Source: Diphasiastrum complanatum (lineage: Eukaryota; Streptophyta; Lycopodiopsida; Lycopodiales; Lycopodiaceae). From it: 64,000 nt of DNA. The DNA lies in the NCBI GenBank assembly GCA_029204225.1, contig CM055095.1, positions 27,512,958-27,576,957 on the forward strand, given 5' to 3'. The notes under the pieces are model-generated. The model searched no databases, was not told where the DNA came from, and saw only the letters and a program-made list of their open reading frames with translations. Positions 38,144-49,042 of this stretch are shown here, one piece after another. The number at the start of each line of letters is the position of its first letter. Position 1 is the first letter of the stretch. The position numbers and the translations under genes were made by a program.

Positions 38144-38569
38144 TAATGACATCGTTGATATACATATTTGCTGATTTTCATCAAATGTATCTTAGATTTT
38201 AACATATCTATGAGTTATCATGTGAAAGCAGGTTATTATAGTCTTTGTCTCTATGTTTGAATCCATAATCCATAGTGCTTATGCCCAAGAGCTGACATAT
38301 AGTTGCTTAGAATTTAGAAGTTTAAAATTTCTAATTGAAATTGCACCAAGTTCTTGTACTTGCAACAAGGGAGGCAATGACACAGGCAACAGCGGAGTTG
38401 AATGCACGGGTTTGCAAAATTCACATGAGATATTAGATGGCTTCTCGTTGATGGAGCTAAAATGATCTAAGCCAACTTGTGGCTTCTGAAAGGGTGCCCC
38501 ACAAGATATCCATGGTAGTGTTAAATCACTTATATGGCAGAAAGCTGGCGGGCTTGAAAGATGCTTGTT

Positions 38570-38885
38570 CAATTTCTTGCATGGTATGTTTGTCCACATA
38601 TGTGTCTTTCCCTTGATGTTCTCCTTGGCTTTTGACTTGATGAAGGTCCATCATCATCAGCATCTAAAGTAGGATTCTTTACATCAACATCAAGAGTGTT
38701 AGATCCATCCACATCATCAATAGTGCTTGAAGACACTTTTGGAATGTTCCCCTCATCAAAAATGAGATTTCTACCAGCAATCACTTTGTTAGTAGTAGGA
38801 ATGTAAACCTTGTAGGCCTTACTCACCTCACTATATCCAACAAAAACACCTTTCCTTGAAGATGGATCCTCCTTGGTCCTATAAT
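38570..38885 (-). pseudogene. Copia integrase C-terminal fragment, same family
   Basis: Reads GVFVGYSEVSKAYKVYIP then FDEGNIPKVSSSTIDD, nearly the same as the 35.9-kb element, and continues about 40 residues further (linker before RT) than that copy. Ends abruptly at 38885. Confidence 0.85.
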
Positions 38886-38975
38886 GATGATAGATACCTT
38901 ACAGTGGTTATAAAATCTTACAGTACCATAAAAGATGATAGATACCTATCGTACACAGTGGCTACCGAATTCGTT
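38886..38975. repeat. Short tandem duplication, period about 54 bp
   Basis: Two units sharing GATGATAGATACCT..ACAGTGGYTA, at the break point between the copia fragment and the gypsy downstream frame. Confidence 0.7.
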
Positions 38976-39061
38976 TCTTGCCACACTATTGCAATACAAT
39001 TCTATTTGTAGCATTCAGGTAAAAAAATTAAAACAGACATTTTCTCCATTGGTACAGCTTC

Positions 39062-41095
39062 TTAGCGCGGAGGGGAGAATTGCGGCATGACCGGTACGGG
39101 GATTTGTGGTCCAGCTTCCAATACTTGAGCGGCTGCTTTTTCGTAGGCGGTGATGGTCTCCTTAGCCTTTGCCAACTCGATTGAAGCTGCTCCTTTGAAC
39201 CTGTCAAAGCGGCCTTGAAATCCCTGAAGGGCCACTTTGTATGTCTCCACTTTCTTGAACAAATACGAAATCTCCGTCGGTTTGACTAGATGATCTGGTA
39301 TTTGTGTTTGAAGATACGCGTCACGTTCAAAGGTGGTCGCATCCAATTCACCTTGAAGCCGCGTGCGATCTTGTTTGGCCATCTGTGATTGACCCTTCAA
39401 CAACTGCACTTGTTGCTTTGCATCCTGCACGGCCTTATCCACCTGATCCTGTGCGGTTGTCAGGGCGTTTTGCAGGGAGCTGATGTAGTCTTCCAAGCGA
39501 TCAGCTTGTTGCTGGACCAACTTCTTTTTAGCTTCAGCCTTGTCTTCATGCTGTTTGACAATCTTTAACTCTCAATCCAACTGGACAATTTTCTAGCTGA
39601 TCGGAGTGTTTTCAGACCCCATCTCGGAGATTCTCTGCTCCATTTCTTTCTTCTTATCTAGCATAGACTGGATCACTTGCGCAAGGCTTGAAACCAAACC
39701 CAGAGCATCACCAGAATCGACGGTCGTGGAGGCGGCAGCAGTAGGAGGACCTGATGGTACTGTCCTTGGTATGCGTGGAATAGGTGCCACTAGTTCTTCT
39801 TCTTAAAAAATGTCCTCCTCTTCAAATTTCTCAAGCACTGTGGCATCGAACTATTTCGGTGATTTCACAGCTTTGTCAACCCGAAGTGCGGCTGGGCTAT
39901 CTTCCGTGTGAGGTTGATGGCTGACATCTTCAACACCAACAGTAGATTCATGGATATGTCTGAATCCTCTTCCAAGGGATTGGAGTTCAAAGAGTGCAGG
40001 GCTCTGGGGCATTTCAAAAATTTTGGTGGCCCCAAGGGGGTCGGAATCATTGAACATATCCATAAAGAACTGTGTGTTTGGTGAGGTGGCTTCGGTGTGT
40101 GGGGGTGAGGCGGCCTGGACAGTTGTGATGGGAATGGTAGGCCCAATGGTCACAGACTGTCCTTGAATGGAAGCAGCGAGGGAAGCATCAGAGGTTGGGG
40201 GAATGGGAAGTTCAGTGCGAACATCAACAAGGGGTGGAAGCGCAACTGACAAGGTATGCCTAGTGCAACGTCGTGACGCGGAAGGCGAGTCAGGAATAAC
40301 GATCTCGCTGCATGGACGACGACGACTATGAGAACTCAAGGCCTGGTGAGATGACTCTGTCGGTGCTTCTTCGTAGACCGAAAGCACGGAATCCAGGTGG
40401 AAGCCATGGATTTTGTTTTCTAAGTGAGAAGCGGCTAAAAGGGACAATAAAGAGCCAGCAGCAAACTGTTGCTTAGTATTGGCCTTAATAGTTCGTTTGA
40501 ACTCACTAGAAACAGTCTTGAACCAATTATATGGTTCAAGAGGGGCTTTGGCCAACTTGGTGTGGGACTCCACTATCCTATGGAGGATTTGTGATGTGAT
40601 GCGGTCTTTCCTGAGGTTGCCAACCATCAGGAAGTTGTTCAGTAGCTGGGCAGCAGCGTGGATTGAAGGCTCAATGATGGCTTCCAGAAGGTAGTCGTCA
40701 TTGGTCTAGCGCAGATCGTTGGTGAGGTCAATATATGGCTTGATGGCCTATTTGGCGTGCTTGTGATTGGGTGAGGCTTGCGTGCCATATGCTATACCTA
40801 TAGCTGCAAGGGCGGCCTCAGTGACGCGCATCTTGTGTACTGTGGCTCCCTGAAAAGTGAAATAAAATTTAGATTTTTCTTCCTTCCATGTACTGAATGC
40901 AAGAGTGATAAATTCCATATTGATGTGACCAGAAAAGGCTCTCTCATGAATACCCATTGCAGTGAGCAGAGGCTCCGCAAGGGTCATCCACTAAGTGACC
41001 ATGCTTGTGCTAGGAAGGACCATGATGTCCGTTGCAGATGGGACATCACGATGGATAGTATAGCGCGGAGACTGAGAAGTATCGGTAGAAGACAT
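39062..41095 (-). pseudogene. Additional downstream reading frame of a Tat/Athila-like gypsy
   Basis: One reverse-strand frame of about 678 codons, from ATG 41095 (SSTDTSQSPRYTIH) to TAG 39062, is interrupted only by about seven stop codons and no detected frameshift. N-terminal half is helix-rich (ERAFSGHINMEF, EPSIHAAAQLL, RITSQILHRIVESH), the middle is Pro/Ser/Thr-rich (about 40350-39850), and the last 150 residues (39520-39062) form a coiled coil (RLEDYISSLQNALTTAQDQV, QVQLLKGQSQ). It follows pol on the same strand, where Athila env-like and Tat extra frames occur. Function unknown. Confidence 0.6.
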
Positions 41096-41933
41096 GATGA
41101 TCAGAAAGGAAATATAAAACGCGTAAAAGTGTCTCAAAAAGCAGTGCAGGAATTTAGGAAGGCTTTGGTCACGGTAAAAATTCGCAAGAGCTTCGCTAGC
41201 ACAAATGAGGAATGAATCGAATTCAGTCAACTTATAGGTGAATTTGGTGGGTCCATTACACAGAATATTAGTTTGGCTGATCAGTGCTAAACAAAATCTA
41301 CAGGCATGTACAGTACTATGATAATAGGGTATAAAAATCTCGGCGAAGGTTTCTGGGGATCTGAACCTATCAGGCGAACGTTTTCCAAGCCTGGCGAAGG
41401 ATGAACCTTCGCCCAGAAGGGTCCTTCGCCCAGGTACTGTCATAAATGTATTTTTCCAAGACCTGAACCTATGGACAATCTAATTTTGACATTTTAAGAT
41501 CATCTAACAGGTCAACGAAGGTTAATAATGAGGTTAAGATGCTTGGCGAAGGTTCCCAAAATGGCATATCACTGATCCTTTGTCGGACTCAAAAACTGGG
41601 GATTTTCTGGACAAGAAACTTCGCCCACCTCAAATTAGATAAATCTAGAGTGGATGTACAGTCTGAGAGCTCAGCGAAGGTTTTTGGTACTGAATAGACT
41701 AAATCTGACCAAAACAGTGATTTTTTAAGTCTTTTTCCATAAAAAAAAATTATTGTGCTTCCTTTTCCTATGTTGATGACTTTCTGACTTTTGCTCATCA
41801 GTCTTTTCTCAGTTTAATAAACTTTTTTTTTTAACTATCTTTTTTCAAAAAACTCAGCAAATTAAGTACTGAAAAACAAAAAATTGAAAAACAAATAAAA
41901 TTAAAAGACCATTGAGATCAGACTTGCTAAACT

Positions 41934-43466
41934 GGCGGAGCAGGCTGCCAAAACTTGCATAAGCGACTGCCATTCACCAGAGTATCAAATCATTTTCCAT
42001 CCAAGTGCTCAAGAATTACTGTGCCATAGTTCAAGATTTCCTTCACTTTATACGGGCCTTCCCCGATAAACTTCAACTTGCCCTTGATCAGCTTGCTTTT
42101 GTATATTAATGCAAGATCTCCTGGTTTCAAATCTTTTTTGTGCAATCGGCAATCGTGCCATGCCTTGCGGCGGGCTTTCTCTGCTGCTAAGGCATGAACT
42201 GCCATCAATCGGGTTTCACATAATTTGTGCAACGCTTCATGACGGAGTTGTTAAGACGTATCATCATTTAATCGTTCTGTGGTCGCTATGCGTAAAGATG
42301 GGATTAAAAATTCGATCGGCATGATAACATCTTGACCATAAACCAGTTGAAAAGGTGTTTGATTTGTACTATTTTTGTAAGCGGTTATGAATGCCCATAA
42401 TGCTGCATATAGTTTATGTTCCCAATCAGACCGACTCGCTTCAATTGTCTTTGTCATAATGGTGCAGAGAATTTTATTGGAAGATTCAGCTTGGCCATTC
42501 CCTCTGGGATAGTATATAGGTCGTGCTAAATCCGCAAAGAAGATAATAAAGATTCGATAGTAGTTCGCATGACCCGTAAACACGTAAACTCCACGAATTG
42601 TTGCTGGCGGTGGCAATTCCACAATAACTTTGATCTTAGAATAATCTTTTGCCATACCATGTCTTGATATCACATGTCCAAGCACAACTCCGTGGGAAAC
42701 CCATATCTGACATTTTTTTAGATTAAGAGAAATCTGATATTTGCGACATCTTTCAAATACTTTTTCCAATCGATCCAGGTGGTCTGTATCTGTACTATGA
42801 ACTCCCAAGTCGTACAAGTAAATTTCAAGAAATTTCTGCAATAATCTTTAAAAGCAAATTGCATTACTCTTTGGAATGAACTTGGTGCATTACAGAGTCC
42901 AAACGACATTATTTTGTAAGCATAGGTGCCCCATTCTTTTGCAAAAGCGGTTTTGTGGCAATTGACAGGTGCGATCTTAACCTGGTTGTAACCACTAAAT
43001 CCATCCAGAAAACTATAAGCTTTTGCTCCAGCAAGGCGATCCAAAATGCTTTCAGTAAAAGGTAATGGAAAGTGATCCTTCCGCGTCACTTTGTTCAATG
43101 CTTTGAGGTTCCTACAGATCCTCAATTTCTCATGTTCTTAGGAACAATGACAATCGGTGAAATCCATTTAGTATGCTCGATCTCATAAATAAAATCAACG
43201 TCAAACAATCTCTGAAGTTCTTTCTTTATCAGATCCGCTACATTAGGATTACAGTGATAGAACTTTGTAACCTTTGGAACTGCATCAGGTACTAAAGGTA
43301 TGGTATGTTCAATCACTGATGTCGGAATATCCTTCAAATCTTGATAAGTCCATGCAAAGCAATCTTGATACTTAATAAGTGTGGGTGTTCCCAGACCTAA
43401 GAACTTGGAATGCATGGGGACGTCTAAGATGTTATATTTCCACCTACCTTGGTCACTATGGCCCAA
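41934..43466 (-). pseudogene. Tat/Athila-like gypsy pol with internal deletion
   Basis: Order on the reverse strand: DCFAWTYQDLKDIP, WISPIVIVPKN, RTI-type LNKVTRKDHFPLPF, FLDGFSGYNQVKIAP, FGLCNAPSSFQRVM; frameshift near 42840; then EIYLYDLGVHS, where the RT catalytic pair (usually D-D) is Y-D; then LKKCQIWV, GHANYYRIF. At about 42515 the frame jumps to YPRGNGQAESSNK and FQLVYGQDVIMPIE, the integrase end, so RNase H and most of integrase are deleted. A final segment (LKPGDLALIYKSK, GPYKVKEIL) is the integrase C-terminal domain. Clearly defective. Confidence 0.88.
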
Positions 43467-43480
43467 ACTAGATAGCTAGT

Positions 43481-43560
43481 TATCATGCTGCATACTAATG
43501 ATGGCTACCTTTTGGAAGCCATCACTGAGCCTTCCATCCATGCCGCTGCCCAATTGCTGC
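43481..43560 (+). pseudogene. Inverted fragment of the additional gypsy frame
   Basis: The forward frame reads DGYLLEAITEPSIHAAAQLL; the reverse-strand downstream frame at about 40700-40640 reads DDYLLEAIIEPSIHAAAQLL, and the DNA matches accordingly. This fragment lies in opposite orientation, about 15 bp from the RT frame start. Confidence 0.8.
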
Positions 43561-43609
43561 GCCCACACAAATCTATCATAGAATTAGCCCATGGGGAAAC
43601 ATCCATCCA

Positions 43610-44035
43610 ACCATCCGTGCTTTCACCATTAAGCAGCACATTGCCTCAGTCACGCCCCACCACTTTCTGGTCGATAGCCCTTATAGCTAAACGATCGGCA
43701 GCTATCCCGCACCGGCAACTAACCACCCGTGCTTTACACCCAAATTTGAGCAGCATCTCTGTATCAATGGTTAACTCGTACAGTTTGAATATGTCACCCC
43801 GCACCCCACAAGGCACAGACCGTGCTTTCACCAACCTAATGGCAGCACATTGTCTCATCTGTCCCTACATGCAGACGGCACCAGGCCCGAACCGCGGGAA
43901 CTGACTATGCATACACCTCAAGGGCAGCACCTTGCCTCATCAAGTCTCCCGTTCTGTCGACCACCCCAACCGTGGACGCACCCGTGCTTACACTATGGAC
44001 AGCACCTTGCACAACGGTTGTCTTGACAAATCCCA
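43610..44035 (-). repeat. Degenerate tandem repeats in the gypsy leader
   Basis: Five units, each with CCGTGCTTWCAC..GCAGCACMTTGCCTCA on the forward strand, start near 43614, 43726, 43818, 43907 and 43980 (spacing about 75-110 bp). They lie between the primer-binding site and pol, in the position of an untranslated leader or deleted gag. Confidence 0.6.
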
Positions 44036-44081
44036 AAAAGTGGCCATCTCTGTGAGACTTGCGTAGCTGACCGACTGGTCG

Positions 44082-44093
44082 ACTTTGATACCA
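44082..44093 (-). other. Primer-binding site (imperfect initiator tRNA-Met)
   Basis: Reverse strand TGGTATCAAAGT, two bases inside an LTR end; two changes from TGGTATCAGAGC. Confidence 0.75.
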
Positions 44094-44095
44094 CA

Positions 44096-44760
44096 TGTTG
44101 CGTCGACGTCTCAAAGGGCACTAGGACTTGAGCGGTTTTCCCAACACGCGCTTAAGTCTAACATTCATCCATCATGCACTTACGTAATAGCCAAGTTAGA
44201 AACATAACAAGCTTAACCATTCAGACTTAAGAAAACTGGAATCCTAACCAACCCGAAAGCCAACTCAGAACCCGTTCCCAAAAGGTAACCAAAGGCAAAG
44301 ACAAGCCACACATGAAACCCAAGGCATAGTGGTCGCCAAACTGACCAATTGGCATAGCGACGAGCCACACGTCGGTGACGTGGACCCTTGGACACCGACG
44401 ACGCAAAAAGGTTGTAGTAAGGGTCCTTCCACTTGGACCAGTCCCGGAGGCGAAACCGAAATGGTAATCATCTCCAAGGATCAACTTTATTAAATTTGGA
44501 AGAGGTTACATTCATACATAGACTGACTAGTCTCGGGGCCACCAACACGTGCTGGGCATTGTGCCTGGCTCGTGCTGGTAGAGGGAGCTGAGTCCTGGCG
44601 ACTGGATTCCTGGCGCTGGTTGAGCTGCCCAAGTTTCTGTCTACCGGACTCCTCCTATAATTCTGGTGTGATTCGGCGCGCCCCCTCTGTCCTGGAATAT
44701 AGTGTTTTCTGGTAAAGCACGTTTTTCTGGACTTAGTTTTTATTATGTTGATTAAGCTTG
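44096..44760 (-). mobile_element. 5' LTR of the Tat/Athila-like gypsy
   Basis: Reverse-strand LTR ends ACGCAACA next to the primer-binding site. It carries an AATAAA-type signal near 44490 and resembles the LTR at 560-1485 over CGTGCTTTACC, GCCGAATCACACC and the TTTAATAAAGT region. The outer boundary is uncertain and may reach 45.3 kb. Confidence 0.65.
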
Positions 44761-45743
44761 GCAGAATCAGTCTGGCTCCCAGACATGGGTCCCGGGAGCC
44801 GTCCCAGCGACAGAATCAACTTGACTCCTCACTAGGCCATGACTCGAGCTCCAAAGCTAGCTCATGACTTGTGACTACTTGACTGGCTTACCATAGGTCG
44901 GAGGCTCAGTCCTTGACTTTCTAACTTGCTCTGGGACCAAGAGAAGCGTCACCCCTTAGAGTCTTATAGGGCACACTGGGTGCACCTAAATCAGCTTTAC
45001 AACACGTGCTCAAATCGATCCAGAAATAAAATTGATCAAGCAGAAATCAGTTTGGGGAGGCGCAGCCGTACACAAGGAGGAGCGTGGAGTTCACGCGTGA
45101 CGAACAGGGGCAGCAGCTTAGCATTAAAAAGTGTATAGCGGTCCCAAGAAAGGGTTTCGGCACACAGGAGTAAATGTGACCATAGGATTGGACTCCTATT
45201 GGATCAACGGCCATGATAGATTGCTCAGGAAACAATCTAGACCACAAGATCGTAGTAGACCATTGGATGAAGTGGAAAAGGTCTTGAAGGGTCGTGAAGT
45301 GCATTATGGCCTTCAACTTCATTAAAAATTTTCATACTGAAAGTTGAGTTGGGTCCCTTCACAAGTGAAGAGTGAAGTTTCTTCAAGGTGAAGAAATAGG
45401 TAAAAAACAAAAAAAAATCCCTATTTTTGGGTCCTTTCTCTGTTTTGACCCAAACGAAAGGCTATAACCTCCAAACAAAGGGCACCCGGACTGTACCTAC
45501 AAGTACGGTACAACAAAACAGAGTGATTGTAGTGGAGAAAGTGTTCAAAGTGTGCCAAAGCGATTTCACCATTCCACTGGGCACGTAGTTGGGAGTTGAC
45601 GACTGAGTGCATTTCGGAAGGCGACGTCAATTTGGCTTTCAAATTGGTGGAAAAGCGGCGAGTGGTCTGGTAATGGAAAAAGTGTAGGTCATTATTTTCA
45701 ACTTCTGACATCACAGTTGGCCTCGACATATTGCTTTTAACTT
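44761..45743. other. LTR 5' part or spacer; no gene
   Basis: Moderately GC-rich sequence between the gypsy LTR and the forward copia gag. It may include the outer LTR of the former and the leader of the latter. No primer-binding site or LTR end for the copia was found. Confidence 0.35.
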
Positions 45744-46690
45744 ATGGCAGAAGTTCCAAGCAGTTTTGCGATGGAAAACATGGGAGAGTCCATTTTGAGT
45801 GAAAGTAACAAATTGGATGGGATTTTCAACTATGCAATGTGGAAAATCAAAATGAAAAACATACTGATGGAGAAAGATGTGTGGGAAGTCGTCACAGGTG
45901 ATGAGAAAAGGCCGCCAAATGAAGCGGATATCAAAGTATTCGACAAAAAGATGAGGAAAGCTTTGACCTTCATTAACTTCTCATTGAAGGATCACATCAT
46001 TACCCACATTTGTGATGCTGTTACACCCAGACAGGCATGGGATGTGCTAAAGGAGCAGTTCGAGATGTCAAATCCATCAAGAATCATGTTTCTGAAGTCA
46101 AAGTTGAATAGTGTCCGAATGGAGCAAGGAGAGTACATTCAGACGTACATGACCAGAATCAAGACAATGAGGGATGAACTGCATTCTATTGGTGAGCGCA
46201 TACGTGATGTGGAGCTGTGCACAATGCATTGTGCGGCATTGCAGAACCCTATCAGATGTTTGTGAGTAGAATAGCTTCAAGAGAAAGATTGCCAACCTTT
46301 GACGAGCTCACAGGAATCTTGATGCAAGAAGAGCAACTGCGAGAAATGGTGAAAGCTAGACATCAAAATACTGATGATCAAGCACTTGCGACATGCCAAA
46401 AACAAGGGCAAGAAGAATTTTAAGCAGCAATTTGCCAAGTCTCAGGAGGATGAGGGATCTTCCAGTAAGACCAATAAGAAAGACAAGTGCCTCCATTGTG
46501 GTAAAAAGGCCATTGGAAGAGTGAATGTCGCAAATTCTTGGCGGAACAAGGCAAGGGGAAACCAAAGCAAGCAGGTAACCGTGTCGATGAGGGTGAGATT
46601 GAAGACTCTAGCATCTTCATATCTGCATTGTCATCTAATCAAGATGATCAAGCGTGGTATATTGACTCGGGAGCCAACTACTTGATGGTA
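45744..46690 (+). pseudogene. Copia gag-protease remnant
   Basis: ATG 45744 opens a 173-codon gag frame (FNYAMWKIKMKNILMEKDVW; TPRQAWDVLKEQFEMSN) that shifts frame near 46235 and again near 46380. A CCHC knuckle is partly preserved as DKCLHCGKKA, its later part shifted, and the protease begins at DQAWYIDSGANY (active site D-S-G) before a stop at 46688. Among the least decayed copia copies in the window. Confidence 0.92.
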
Positions 46691-46724
46691 AAAGCAGGAT
46701 GATCAGGTACTTTACGTACCAGGT

Positions 46725-48088
46725 TTGAAGAAAAATCTACTTTCTGTTGGAGTCATTACTGATCAAAAGTTGAAAGTAGAATTCGCCCATGATCGTTTCT
46801 TTGTGAAAGATGTGAACCAAAAATTCAAAGCTATTGCGGATGGAGTAAGGGAGCCCAGTACTAAATTGTACAGGTTGAATGCTACAATCAAGGGGCAACA
46901 TGGACTCGTGTCATCCATTCCATTGCAAATTGAATTGTGGCATAAGAGGCTTGGTCACTTGAACTTGGGAAGCCTCAGTTTGATGAGAAAATTGGAGATG
47001 GTATTAGGATTGCCTACTATAGAAGACCACTTGAAATCGATGTGCGAATCATGTGTATATGGGAAGCAGCATCGAGAGAAGTTAAATAAAGGTGGTGTTG
47101 CAAGAGCAAAGAACATCCTGGATTTAATCCACACAGATTCATGCTGGCCTATGAGGACCATGTCCTTAGGTAAAACCTTCTATTTCATGACCTTTATTGA
47201 TAATATGTCACGTAAGACGTGGATCTACTTCTTGAAGAAGAAATTGGATGCATTTGACAATTTCAAGAGCTTCAAAGCATTGGTCGAAAATCAGACAGGT
47301 AGGAAGATCAAAGTCCTAAGATTAGATAGTGGAGGTGAGTACAAGTCTAATGACTTCAATGATCTTTTTGATCAATGTGGGATTAAAAGACAATTTACGC
47401 AAGCTCATACTCCTACTCTCAATGGTGTAGCTGAGCGCAAGAATCGCACAATTGTGGAAAGTGCCAGATCTATGCTAGCTCAGATGAAACTACCAAAAGA
47501 TTTCTGGTCAGAAGCATGTAGTACGGCAGTCTAACTTCAAAATAGAAGTCCTACCATTGCCATACCAAAGATAACACCTGAGGAAGCATTCACGAAGAAG
47601 AAGCCAAAGGTGAACCACTGGCGAATCTTTGGGTGTAAGGCCTTTGTACACATTCCTAAGGAAGAGAGACGTAAACTTGATGTGAAAGCTATCAAGTGTA
47701 TATTCCTAAGATATGATGAACGTGTGAAGGGCTATAGATGTTTTAATCCAGTGGAAAACAAAATTCATGTAAGTCATGATGTTATCTTTGATGAATCCAA
47801 GATGTATGAAGACGAGGATGCTGAGAAGATAGATACATCTAGTGGGAAAGATGGTATAGTGAGGATACCTCCTGATGATGATCCATTCATTGACCTTCCA
47901 AGTGATGAACATGAGGATACATCTCAAGATACTACTATTCAACCCCAAGAAATAGGTTGGAGAGGTAGAGATAAACCTTTTGGTACAAGAAGGATTGAAG
48001 TTGCAGGTGACAAACGCAAGGAGAAGGATGTATCGTGGGATACATTTTCACCAGGAAGTCGATCACCTGACAGGAAGCTCCCTAAATG
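46725..48088 (+). pseudogene. Copia integrase, nearly complete
   Basis: Reads MKKNLLSVGVITDQKLKVEF, zinc-binding ELWHKRLGHLN..CESCVYGKQH, first catalytic Asp in LDLIHTDSCW, second in LRLDSGGEYKSND, Glu in NGVAERKNRTIVE, then an in-frame stop at 47532 and continuation with WRIFGCKAFVHIPKEERRKL, SHDVIFDESKMYEDED. It ends at 48088 inside the acidic linker before RT. RT and RNase H are absent: sequence passes directly into the segment shared with the 60.5-kb element. Confidence 0.93.
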
Positions 48089-48340
48089 ATATATGATCTT
48101 GAATGCAATTGTGTCTGCTGTTATTCGTGTGTCTGATTCTCACATTCATTTTAATTTCGCACATTGGTTGAACTTGTTGAATGCTGCATTATTTTATGAA
48201 CGTAGATCAGCAGTGCCTGACTACATTCTGGAGGACTGTAGGAGTGATTCAGCTGGTAGTGTCCAGCGATCACATCTGAACTCTATCTGAATCGCATTGA
48301 GTCGTGATTGTTTCGCTTTCTCGATAGTTTCGCAACTGTT
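48089..48340 (+). repeat. Copia terminal segment shared with 60455-60750
   Basis: Matches the reverse complement of 60455-60750: GATCTTGAATGCAA, TGCCTGACTACATTCTGGAG, TGTAGGAGTGATTCAGCT and GTGTCCARCGATC. In both places it follows copia coding sequence, so it is probably the 3' LTR of one copia family. Confidence 0.65.
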
Positions 48341-48519
48341 TCAGAACCGCGACATCCATTCATCACTCCTCATCATGTCAACCATAAAGGAAATTTTTAT
48401 AGCAATCGTGCACGAGATAGCACCCTAAAGACCTCAATGTTTGACAACATGGATATATGGTTGTGATTTAATCCAAATACCCACATGTAAACAAAATACA
48501 TATGTTTACAGGCCAAAAA

Positions 48520-48623
48520 CCTTTTATCTCTTGTGGAATGAAACATAAAATCTGGACATGTGCAAGAGGGGCCTTTTATCTCTTGCGGAATGAAACATAA
48601 ATTCTAGACATGTGCAAGAGGGG
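48520..48623. repeat. Two-copy tandem repeat, 52 bp
   Basis: Units start CCTTTTATCTCTTG and end ATGTGCAAGAGGGG, with few differences. Lies at the end of the SWIM-like fragment and duplicates its last codons. Confidence 0.9.
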
Positions 48624-49042
48624 TTTGTGCTAATTATGACCTGATACATATGTCCCTTAATCCTTGAGTGAGTTGTCTCTATCTCAAAAACTTCATTCTC
48701 TTTTGCCCTCACTACTTTTGTTGACACCACTCTCGCTATCATGTTGGCAGCTGACTCTATTCTCTTTAAAGCCTCCTTTGATACATGTGACCTATAGCAC
48801 CCATTTCGAGGTCTTCCTGGTATTGAGGCAATGTTGTTGGAACCTCTACTTCAGTTTCCAAATTGAAAACCTGCCAAATTGAGATTTTCAACCTCCTCAT
48901 TTGTTAGGTGGGTGCCAATGGCTATGGGCCAAGTGCTTGGAGCCATTCTAGGTATTGTTTGAATGCTCCTGTAATACCCTATTACATGCATATTTTTCTT
49001 AAATATTACTTTGTGATGCAAAACCCCAATGAACCTACTCAA
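48524..49042 (-). pseudogene. SWIM zinc-finger-like protein fragment
   Basis: One reverse frame carries GRPRNGCYRSHVSKEALKRI, then KVVRAKENEVFEIETTH, YQVIISTNPSCTCLEFMF and PLLHMSRFY. The C-T-C then H-containing layout resembles a SWIM zinc finger (CxC..CxH), seen in FAR1/MULE-type transposase-derived proteins and related plant proteins; here the last cysteine is missing. A stop interrupts near 48855. Probably a decayed transposon or transposase-derived gene fragment. Confidence 0.45.

Noticed and set aside
41096-41443. 116-codon extension upstream of the additional gypsy frame
   Set aside because: It reads through the spacer after pol with unremarkable composition; the ATG at 41095 with its following Ser/Thr-rich start is the more plausible beginning.
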